Both the position numbers and the translations under genes were made by a program. Positions 24,201 through 36,200 of a DNA stretch of 64,000 nucleotides are shown one piece after another. Source of the stretch: Glandiceps talaboti (lineage: Eukaryota > Hemichordata > Enteropneusta > Spengelidae). The notes under the pieces are model-generated. The model searched no databases. It saw only the letters and a list, made by a program, of their open reading frames with translations, and was not told the DNA's origin. Within the stretch, counting starts at the first letter, position 1. Every line of letters begins with the position of its first letter. Location: positions 28,784,380 through 28,848,379 of the forward strand of contig NC_135551.1 of the NCBI RefSeq assembly GCF_964340395.1, given 5' to 3'.

Positions 24201-27200
24201 TACGGTTAAACTCAACTTCCATTCTGTTTACTCGATCTATTTGTCAATTTCTATCACACTAACACTGTGTTTTGACTTTTGGTGATTCTCCACAAAGCCT
24301 GCCTATTACCTAATACATTTTCCCTACCCTTTATATTTCAAGTTAGAAGCAATTAACTTCTTACCCCATGAGATTCTTCATCTTAAAATTTATAAAATGT
24401 AACTTCTTTTCCATTGACAATAAGAAAATTGGTAAATAAAGTCTACCTAATTTGAAATTACAGAGATTAAAGCCCTGTTCTCACTTGAGTTAAATAGAAA
24501 ACTGTCCACTTTTTGCTAAAAGTTCTTTCAAACTTTGGTCCATCAATAAAGATCAAAATCTCTGATGTTTCTGAATTTTTTCCCAGGTTCATGGATATTG
24601 ATAAATCTAAACTAAATAACCAAAACTATTCCTAAGTTTGATAGATCACATGACTTACAAAGGTTATTTTGTACAAGCAGTTCAAAGGTTTTAGAATTGA
24701 GTGAAACCTCCGTTTTCGATCTGTCTTGGTCAGCGATTCTCATCAGAATTATCTGTGGAATTTGCCAATCTGACAAGGATTGTCGACCAAAACACAAACA
24801 GATGCCCAATGCTTAATAAAAAACATTTGAACTCCTTGTGCATTATAATAACCTGGTGTAAGTCATCTAAATTAAATACATTTTGAGATTCTATGTACAA
24901 CTGAGGACAGTGCTATTGTTTGTATTAAAAGTAAGGAGACTAAAACTCTGTGTTATTATCCCAGATAAAATGAAAAACCCCTAAGTAGTAACTTTGACAA
25001 ATTTGTAACTAGCTTTCATCAGAGACATCATCATGTAATAATTTCAAAGTAGTCGGGCATTGAAAAGTATCTTCTTTTCAAATTTGAAATGTACAATGGT
25101 TTTAGTACGTAGTTACTTATATATTTATTTATATATGTTTATTTATTTTATTTATATGTTTATATTTTCCAGAATGGTAACACAGCTCTACACGAATCAG
25201 CATGGAATGGTTACAGTAAATCAGTGGAAGTCTTAGTGAACTTTGGCAGAGCAAACCTACATGTAGCCAATAGGGTAGGTTGGTTAGTTCATTCAAACTA
25301 TGAGAGAGCTATCTACATGTTGCTAAGTAGTAATAGGGTAGGTATGTAAAATGTCTCCATTCATGTCCGTGAAAGCCCAGGAATTTTTATTACACTCCAG
25401 GGAAATCCTTAGAAATGAAAAGTACATGTACACCTTGAAATTGATATTTGTAAGATAAGATTTAAAGTTCAGTTATACATGATTTGGCATATCTACAATG
25501 TATGTAGTCACAGATATTAGCAAATACAGAAGTGTAAGTAATGTAAAATATACTGTTATTTAATGTGTACTCCCGTTTGGTGGTTCAGTAGAAATGTTTT
25601 CTCCAGTGACTCACACTTTGATCTTTCAATAGTTTATTTATCATTTTCTCCAATGACTGTTAAAGTGTGATGATTAGATAGTTTGTATGTTTTCTCCAGT
25701 GACTACCAAGGGTTGATAGTTTTTTTATCATTTTCTCCAATGACTGTTAAAGTGTGATGATTAGATAGTTTGTATAATGTTTTCTCCAGTGACTGCCAAA
25801 GTTTGATGGTTTGATAGTTTATTTATCATTTTCTCCAGTGACAGTATCTCACTGACAGATTTAGTCAGATTTAGTCACCCCATCATTAACAAAGCAATGG
25901 CATCTCACACATCAACATCTATAGCCCTATACATAATATGACATCAAGATAGCCATAACATCAATATTTTAGTCTGAATCTGCCATGTTATGTCTATTTC
26001 ATACTTATTATAGAATGGAATGCGTCCATTGCATATGTCAATTCAGAATGGTCACAATGAATCAACCAGAGTACTGCTACGAAATGGAGCTCACCCAGAT
26101 GCACGGAATAACGTAAGAAATAGAATGTATTTTACTTGTTTTCCCTGCAAGGAATAACATAAGAAGTATCTCATATTTGCATGTTTTCCATGCCACATAT
26201 AACATAAGTCATATTATTGTCAGAATTGTATTGCAAAAGTTGTTAGGAATACTGTAAAAATATCTCACAGAACGGCTTTCATTTCAAAATTGTTTTACGA
26301 ATGAAGAAGTGTGTTTTCTTATAATATACAGACAATAGAGTTGGTAAATTACTGATTATGCACGTATTAACACCATTTCAGACTAATTTGCTAAAACCTT
26401 TCTGTAAATCTTCACCTCTGTTCATCTTTTATTCGAAAAATTACCAAATATACATTAATAGAATCCTGCAGTGGAATATCTCACGAGTTGAGGAATTTTC
26501 ATCTCTGAGACAAAACTTCTCTAGATATTCCATCTTTAGACCATTGGTGTGTGGAATTATTTTAATCTTATCCTCTTTAACTTTGTGACGAAAACAAAAT
26601 TTAGCTCAGGTAGTGATACAGAGTGTGTGACCAAATATGCCACAGTTCTTATCACCCACACTCAGAGATTGTCAAGACGTGAGATAATGTGAAAGCTCAT
26701 TCTATTAAGGTGATGATCATGGTACAAATCTGGTAACCTTTATAAAGTGTTACCATTATGTAATTCAGGCATATACTTTTACCAAATTGATTTGAACTTT
26801 TTAACAAATTGTGTTTAACCTGTAAAATATTACTTGTTAGAAGGAAAGAGGGCACAACTGTATTCACTAGATTGATGTCAGTATAATACACAATATATAC
26901 CAAATACTAGATGTAAACTTTGTCCCCAAAAAGATGTCATACAATGGTAAACATTGTAAGTAATGGATAGATCTCATTACTTACATTATGCTATAGTATA
27001 AATGAGAGAACTTCACTAGTAAAACCATGCTAACATCATTGATTGATAGCTCCTTACCAGTAGTGTGTATGTTGTAAATTAATTTCTATGTTCTTGTCTT
27101 TCAGATTGGTGAGTCACCATTGCATGTAGCATCTACACATGGTCATGTGACTTGCTGTAGGATTCTGATCAGTGCAAATTGTGACATCAATGCTGTTAAC

Positions 27201-30200
27201 CGGGTAGGTCAGAGGTCAAAGAAAGGAAAGGGGGAGGGGGGGGGGGGGTAATATAGAAAGTGACTTTGAAGTGACATATACTATAATTTACAACTGTGAA
27301 AGTCTTAATGAAATCAAAACAATATGCAATGTGGTACATTTTGACGTTATCTGTGACCATACAGTGGTAATCTTAGGACAAGTAAAAATTCCTTTTCTGT
27401 TATCAGTTTATGCTTGAGTTTGGTACAGTGTATATATAGTTTTTACAGCCATGTTAACAATCTTTATTATTTGAACCAAAGGTATATATAAGGCATTCCA
27501 AACATAATCTGATTTCCCACAATTTTGTAATTGAGTACATAATTATACTTTGTCCTCAGCAAAACGTTCAATTTTCTATCTATCTCCTTCTGGAGTGTGA
27601 CTTTCCCTTTTACCCACCCACACTGTAATAACCATTTTGATACATTTGTTTTCAGGATGGTAACACACCCCTCCACATAGCTGCCAGTTTAGGTAAAAGG
27701 AAGATAACCAAGATATTAGTAGATGCAGGATGTGATATTGGTCTTAAAAATAATGTAAGTATATGTAACCTTACATGGTGAACAGACTCATATGTTTTCA
27801 GTTTTGGCTTTAATCAACAAAGTTGTCTTCAAATCACAGAATTTTTTGCATCAATTTCCCTTCCTCTATTACCTGACTTTCTATCTAATTATAAAACTGG
27901 TATTGAATTCCTAGCTATATAACTTGGGTTGTTGGTGGCCGAGTGGTTAGACCACTTGCCTCTTACCACTGCAGTCAAGGTTTGAACCCATTCAGGGTTG
28001 TCGGTGGCCGAGCGGTTAAACCACTTGCCTCTTACCACTGCTGTCAGGGTTCAAACCCATTCAGGGTTGTCAGTGGCTGAGTGGTTAAACCACTTGCCTC
28101 TTACCACTACAGTTGGGGTTCAAACCCATTCAGGGTTGTCAGTGGCCGAGTGGTTAAACCACTTGCCTCTTACCACTGCAGTTGGGGTTTGAACCCATTC
28201 AGAGTTTGATTAAATTTACCACGCTGTAAGTAAGAAGAGTGTCATTTAGTTTGACTCTACTGTACCGAACAGCCCATGTTTTTCCTGGGTACTCCAGTTT
28301 CCTCCTTCAGTAACACTATGAACCTTCCTCCTGTTATTGGGCAATACCTGTTAGATGGTATATAAATAAATAAATATAGTTTAATTAGAGACATTGTGAA
28401 GTCATAGTGGTAATGGTCAAATGGTTATTACTTAGAAGTTTGTTTTACACTAGATGAACTGAGTTGTTGACAGTACTTGTAATTGTTGGATAGCTGGAAT
28501 ACTTTGAATCATAGAATTAATCTAACTTTGAGTAAGGAATGTAGATATAAAAATAGTGTATAAGTACAGATATCTGAACCCTACATAACTTGTAATAGAA
28601 GTATCAGTTTGAATACTTTGAAAAAGTCATTAGTTCATAGTTGAATATGATCAGATTTAAAGATTATCACGTTTCTTTGACACTGATCATTCAAACAGTT
28701 TAACTAAATATATGTGTATGACTTTAGGAAAAACAATTCTCAATGGGAAATGAACCATGTTTTTGTTACCAAGGAAACAGTCTAATACACTCATTAAAAA
28801 ATTAAATAGATAGATATATACATATGACATTAGTGAAGGCCTCAGTGGGAAATAAACCTGGTGAACCCTGTATACCCAGTAATTTGTTACCATTGAAACA
28901 GTCTAATACACTCATTCAGAAAGTTGATAAATAGTGTATATAAATACATTTGACATTCGCGAAGGCCTCACTGGGAAATAAACCTGTACACCCAGTAATT
29001 TGTTACCTAGGAAACAGTCTAATACACTCATTTAGAAAGTTGATAAATAGGTATATACATATGACATTAGTGAAGGCCTCACTGGGAAATAAACCTGGTG
29101 AACCCTGTATAGTTTGTTACCAAGGAGATATAAAGTCTATATTACAAGAATAAGATTTAGTATATGTCATTATTAAAATTTAATCTCTAAGATTTATTTG
29201 ATGTATTGCAGTACTAACATTTCTTGTCAAAATATTTAGCAGATATATTAAGTGAATATTTTAAAGAGGAAGTTCTGAAGTGATGGGTTTATTTTTATTC
29301 AAGGAGTCATTACGACTATAGGGGATTCAACCATAGACAGTGTCTATGGTTAATCTATTGTTTTAAACCCGCAACGCTCGTATAAAAGCGCGAGAACCTA
29401 CGAGAGTTGCCATAATGGTGGACGATTCAAACATATGTCAAGTTGGACCTGCTAAGTTAATATATCATACATCACAAAAATACCATGTCTGACTTGCTAC
29501 ATTGTATCCAAATACACGCTTAACATCAGTTTTCATGTTACTGTTCATTGCCTTCAGGAAATGTTAATTTCGTGAATTGAATACATAGTTTGCAAGCTTA
29601 TTTTAGGAAGCACTTCTTTGAATGTCAGCGAGGCATTCTTTAGGTCTAAACTTGGAAAATGTCCACTATACATTAAATGTAATAAATATTATGGACATAT
29701 CAATTAATCACCTACATTGTATTTTACTTTGGTTTTATACTTTACAGAAAGGACAGACTGCCATTGATGTAGCCAGGGATCATGAATATCCAGAAGTTAT
29801 TATAATCATGACAAATTCTCCTAGGGTAAGTAGATGATGATGTGTAACATATGCATGTTCTTGGGCATGCAGTCAGATAACCCATGGCTTAACCTAAATA
29901 TGAAGTTTGTAAAGTTTTCTATAAAGGGGGGGGGGGGGGGGGGATGTGCATGTGTTTGTTGTCACATTAGCATAATAATATTTCAACATCTGGTTCATAT
30001 CTAATCCTGGAATGTGGTTTTATGTAACTCTTTTATCATCGGTATCATTTCAAAGACAGTAGTCATTCATTTCAGAGATAATAGCCATCATAAAACGATA
30101 ACCTACGAAAACAGACACATTGAGATAAGAGTAGGAATTTACACTGGTCACCATGATACTATCCAGATGATATACTTACAGTAGGCATCACAAGAACCTG

Positions 30201-33200
30201 AAAACACAATGTTACTTTTGAGATTTTGTATTTGAATTTATTGTAAAGCAACTAGTTTTTTGTTTTTGTTCAAAGTGAACTCAGATTGATAAAAAATGGT
30301 ATGTGTTTGACTTGGATCATTTGTCAGACTATCTGCTCTGTTGTTACTCAGTTGTGTGTTGTTTTATTTTGAGGCTTTTGGAATGATAGTCTTGACTTCA
30401 CACACTGAAAAAATACTTTAAAAACCGCAAAAAAAGCTGCCCCCCAAAACAAAAAAACAAACAAAAAAAAACACCAAAAAAAAAAACCACCAAAAAAAAC
30501 CCCCAACCAAATAAATAAAAACAACAACAAGCAACCTCAAAATATATGTTGGCAGTTCATAAAATTCAATGGTACCATACTCATAGTCTAGTATTCACAT
30601 CCTGCATTATTGTATTATTGTTGTATTATTACTGCAGTATTAGAAAAACCTACCAGTATAGAACAGTGATGGCTTCACATACTGTATTCAACATTTTAAA
30701 ATAAATTCAGGCCAGTTCATGACATCACAGTACTAGCACATTACAATTGATAGCAGATTAATAACTAGTAAAATACAACTACAAGTTAACACAGGCAAAG
30801 TATAATGCTGCTATAGTGCCATAACTTCACATTAGCTACATATCTATGGCACATGATCTACTTTATACTTGAGCAACACAGTCCCAAACTACTGTTGACA
30901 GTCTTAGGAGTAATTTACCTCAGTTAGGTTTTATTTATTTATATATTTTATTAGACATGTCCTATAGGGAAACAAGTCTCCCCCCCTCCCCCCCCCCAAT
31001 TTGCAGGCTCCTAAAATACAGGATGTTTTAATCATTACATTCCACACTTCATGCTTTGTCCATGTTTCCTTGACAACAAGCAACAAAAAAATAAAAATAA
31101 TGATATTACAAGACATTGCATGTGATGCTTTCACATTCCAGGATTACAATGTGAATTAAGTGTGAGCATCATTCTAAGTGCTTTGTGTGATTGTAACAGC
31201 TAAAAATGCAATATTTCAAATGACATGATAACCATTAATATCATCTTTTGTATACTCTTCTGCTCATAAAGATTTCTTTGTGTGTGTGTGTGTGTTTTCT
31301 AACACTTTACTATTAACCTACAATGCTGTTCCTATCTCAGGGTCAGTCAAGATCTAGACGACATCATCACCATAGAAACCAAATGGAATACCATCAGGTA
31401 GGGGTGCCACACTGATACTAATAACACCCTCTTAGAGTGTATGCTGTCCACCCCTATTCATGTAAATGGTGTTGTCCCAAATCAGCGTAATGGTAGCCCA
31501 GCCTTTGCTGGTAATACTAATGCTCAATAATGCATAAGAGCTGAAAGCATTGTCACCAACTTTGGCTTTTCAGCCAGTTATCACCCACAAGGGCTGGTTT
31601 TGCTTGATGCGACTTGTCTGTACTTCCAGCCAATGCCTTGCTATGAAGCCTAGCGTGTACTAAACTGTAGAACTGTAGTAATAACAAATGTAAAATGTTG
31701 CAAAGCATAAACACACCCAGTGCCCCTTGCTAACTCAGCATGGAAAAAAATATCAACAAACATGTAAACACAGTGTCTTAAAAGTAAAGGTTATGTAACT
31801 ATAGGGTAGAGGGAAAATGGAGGTGTCTGTAAAAAGCACAAAGGGGCTATTTGCTCGGTTCTGCCAAAGGCAGTGGAGGGCAGACTGGTTAAACACCTTA
31901 TCAACATCTCAGTAGTAAATACAGAACTTGTTATCATTTGAAGGTTTGAAAGTTTTCAAAATTTGGTTAGAAGTGTGAAAGTGAATATTGGCGCCAGAAC
32001 CCCTACCTCCCTAAATGAGCAAAGTTCATATTGAACTTATATGACATCGTGTGATCGTCCTTTAGTCATCTTGAACTTTGAAATAAACTTCAAATTAAAG
32101 ATCAATATCATGTTAAAGTGGCCATATGGATGAGGATTTTGTATATATTTTTGGATTTTTAGCTCCCCTATGGGGGCTAATGTCATGGCGCTGTCTGCGT
32201 GTGCAGAAATTTTGTTCCACTGATATATCAAAAAGTACTGAAGCAAATGTTCTGCAATTTACTATGTGGCATTGTCAGGCTGTAACTTAGTGCTGATTAG
32301 TTTTTGGTGGGAATGGCTTGCATAATTAATGCTAATTTGCATAATTAATGATTTTATAAATGGGGCTATACATGCAGAACAGCTGCACCAAATTCAATGA
32401 AACTTGCTACATCTACAGATCATACAAAGATATACAGGAGCATTTTCAGTTCATCTCTGGTTAATTTATAAAACAATTCTATCATGGCTTTCTACTTGGG
32501 AAATCAATGTGAAATGACAAAGACCAAGTCTGTGTTTGCCCCTCAATACCTTTTTGTAAAAAGTTTGTTATTGTACGTACAATGACAAACGTTTTACTTT
32601 TAGCTTTTTGCTCTGTATTAAGTTACAAACACAAACTTTTTCAATGTTGTTTCACATTGATTTTTCAAGGAGGAAGCCATTATAAGATTGTTTTATAAAT
32701 TAAAAATCCAAAATAAATACCCAATCCTCATCCATATGGTCACTTTAAGACATCTACTAGGACAAATTTACAGACTGAGAGAAGAACAGTTTGTAATATG
32801 TACTGTTATTTACAGAATGATAGTACCATGTGTTAAGTTAAAGATAAGATGTGACAAACTTGAGATGTACAAAAACTGGCTAATGTCATAAAGGACACAT
32901 AGTACCAGGTTTATTAATATAGATAGGGTTTAACAAGAGAATAGGTTGCTAGGAAACAAGGATTGGAAGGTGAAGATAGCAATATAGATAGGAGAAAGTG
33001 GAAATATTTGGCATGATTTAAGGTATGGGTTTTGAGAGAAGGATGGAATTTAGAACTCATGAGTGAGCGATAGGGTGAGTGAGTGAGTGCATGTGTGAGT
33101 GGGTGTGAGTGCAGGAGTGAGTGAGTGGGTGGGTGGGTGGGGGTTAGTCGGTGAGTTAGTGCTTCCATGCATCCACGAGTGTGTTAGTTATTAAGTGTAT

Positions 33201-36200
33201 GTGTGAATGCATGTGTGAGCGAGTGCGAGTGAGTGAGTGAGTGAGTGAGTGAAAAGAGTGAGTGAATGAGTGAGTGGGTGGGTGGGGTGGGGGTTAGTCG
33301 GTGAGTTAGTGAGTGAGTTAGTGCTTCCATGCATCCATGAGTGTGTTAGTTAGTAAGTGTGTGTGTGTGAGTGAGTGAGTGAGAGAGTGAGTGAGTGAGT
33401 GAGTGAGTGAGTGAGTGAGTGAGTGAGTGAGTGAGTGAGTGAGTGAGTGAGTGAGTGAGTGAGTGAGTGAGTGAGTGAGTGAGTGAGTGAGTGAGTGAGT
33501 GAGTGAGTGAGTGAGTGAGTGAGTGAGTGAGTGAGTGAGTGAGTGAAAAAGAGTGAGTGAAAAAGAGTGAGTGAAAAAGAGTGAGTGTGAGATTGAGATA
33601 ATAGGATAGGAAACAACAACAGATGATTGATGAATGAGTCTGAAAGAAAAGAATGATCTATGTGATGTAATATAACTATAAGTAGACATGATAAACTCAG
33701 GGAACAAAGATCCAGTAAGACTTGACCCACTACTTGTGTACAGCAGGGCCCAGCTGTTATGGGGAGGAGAGAACAGAGAGCAACAGGGCAAGGCATGATG
33801 GGAGTACAGACAATGTCACCAGGTCACTACCCTGATCATCTACATCACCATCATCATGATATACAACCAATGTCTTATGATGATATGGAAGTACCTAGAC
33901 ATAGGCCTTCACATCGACTATCACCACGACAATCACAATCACAAAAGGTAATGCTGCAAAGCATTGTGTGATGGTGGATAATGTAGACTTTAAAGTCTTG
34001 AATTAAGAATAATTTGATCAGAGTGCATTAACCCATGTTGTTAATAAATGAGATATTCATATCATTGTAAACTCATACTTGGAAAGAAACCATCTTTAGT
34101 TTTTTGCCATGTCAAGAATCATGTATAGGGAAAAAGAAAACAGTGTTCAGTGTTTGTACCAAGGTTTTGGGGACTCTTGAAACTAAAGGGAGAAAGCTGG
34201 TGAAACCTAGATAGATTTCCATAATTTTGATGGGGAACCCTGTAACAGGGCAAATGTGGTAAAATTTAAATATTGTGTACTATTTTTTTGATGGGGGAAC
34301 CCCAGTAAAACAACCCAGAGAATTCAGGTAGAAACGCTGCTGTTCGATCATTGCTGGAAAAGGCAAAGATAGATAAAAGTGTGATCATTGCAAGTTCCCA
34401 ATCATATGAAATATTTCAATGACATTGTTACTACTCAAATAAGTCATTTAAAGTTTCCTAAATCAGAAAAATTACTGGGCCATTATTAGAAAGTCTCTGA
34501 CTGAATATACAAAATGTTGTATCTCAGTGACAAACTGGTCTGCTATACCAGGGATAGTTTGTTTACATGTTGTACATACCATTGATAATAGGCTCTCACA
34601 CTCAAGTAGATTCCCTCCAAATATCCCGAAGACATGTCTACTGTCAAAGACAGTAATTTGTATGTAGATATCCAAGTCTCTACTTGATGCATATATGCCT
34701 ATTCTGATAGGTCTACTTGAAAGTTGATTTGTCCAAAAAGTACCTGTGAAGTAGATGCAGACCTCTTTAGAAATGACTTTGTATTTGAGATTGGCAGAGA
34801 TAAGGTTTTTGATATAGAGATGGGGAATGCTAATATAGCGATCTAATGGTACACTTGAAATTCTGAGATGGTTTGTTGGCATTGGAGTGAGGGCAGTGGT
34901 TACCCTTTACAATCTGAGATTGGGTACATAAAGGAGATGGGTAGTGTTGATATAATGAACCACTTTTGGTACACATGGAAAGGTGATGTTTTGTGAAATG
35001 AAATTGAAAAGTTTTGGTATGGGTATGGTTCAGAATAATCATGACAAAGAAAGTGGTCCAAGTTCCAAGGGGTAAATAAAAAGGTTGTGTAAGGGGCATG
35101 GAAGAGGGTGGGGTGGGGTGCGGTGGGGTGGGGGATGATCGATGTTGGTGTAGTAAACCAACAGTGCCCTTAAAAATCTGAGACTAAGTAAAATGAAAAT
35201 TTTGGTATTAGACAGTTTTCAAAATAATCATAATGAAAATAGTGGGCCAAGGTTTAGAAGTGGGCCAGGGTTTAGAAGTGGGCCAAAGTTTAGAAGTGGG
35301 CCAAGGTTTAGAAGTGGGCCAAGGTTTAAAAATATGAAGAAAAACACTGAAGACTGCTACAGTATTGTAGAATTTTAAATTTGTCAGCAAAACAATAACA
35401 TATTACATCTCCCATCCTTAAATTCAGAGACATGGAGTCAACATCACTGATGCACCTAGATCTGGATTTGGTCCTCCTTGGCAACAACAGACAGGGATGA
35501 CATGGCAACAACAAGTCTGGAATCAGTGGTCATGGCAACGGCAGCAGGAGCAGCATTATCAAAACTTACAAGGACAGAGACAGGCACCTTTAGAACGAGT
35601 TATAGATGACGAAAGAAATCACCAACAAGATATTCACCTTGGTAGAGCTATGGGAAATCCACATGAACATTCTGAGTATTATAGAGACCCTATGGGAAAT
35701 GTCAGAGAGGTAGGTAGTGATATGGGAAATCCACATGAACATTCTAGAGACCCTATGGGAAATGTCAGAGAGGTAGGGAGAGATATGGGAAATCCACATT
35801 TACCATTCTAGAGACCCTATGGGAAATGTCAGAGAGGTAGGGAGAGATATGGGAAATCCACATGAACATTCTGAGTATTATAGAGACCCTATGGGAAATG
35901 TCAGAGAGGTAGGTAGAGATATGGGAAATCCACATGAACATTCTGAGTATTATAGAGACCCTATGGGAAATGTCAGAGAGGTAAGTAGAGATATGGGAAA
36001 TCCACATGAACATTCTGAGTATTATAGAGACCCTATGGGAAATGTCAGAGAGGTAGGTAGAGATATGGGAAATCCACATGAACATTCTGAGTATTATAGA
36101 GACCCTATGGGAAATGTCAGAGAGGTAAGTAGAGATATGGGAAATCCACATGAACATTCTAGAGACCCTATGGGAAATGTCAGAGAGGTAGGTAGTGATG

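Larger units (their letters stand above)
21555..25172 (+). other. ANKRD6 intron 3
   Basis: A 3.6 kb intron. It carries a duplicated block with two X-box motifs just after the donor (21582-21621), a foldback element at about 23344-23575, and AT-rich filler. No additional exon was found that would keep frame and ankyrin periodicity. Confidence 0.75.
27755..29747 (+). other. ANKRD6 intron 7
   Basis: A 2 kb intron that holds the multi-headed SINE at 27926-28378, a four-copy repeat at about 28700-29130, and two palindromes near 29329-29410. These are listed separately. Confidence 0.8.
31398..33746 (+). other. ANKRD6 intron 9
   Basis: Contains the TIR element at 32113-32748 and the GAGT microsatellite at 33060-33595. 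The 31400-31900 part has no recognised feature. Confidence 0.75.

Noticed and set aside
27926-28200. Four genuine tRNA genes in tandem
   Set aside because: A and B boxes are present but the segments do not close into a cloverleaf with an acceptor stem that I can see, and the last head continues into a SINE body and A-rich tail.
33318-33796. LTHSLTHS-type 148-157 codon frames
   Set aside because: Translations of (GAGT)n on the opposite strand.
34472-34882. 136-codon minus-strand open frame in ANKRD6 intron 10
   Set aside because: No recognisable motif. About one frame of this length is expected by chance in 64 kb of this composition, and it is antisense in an intron.
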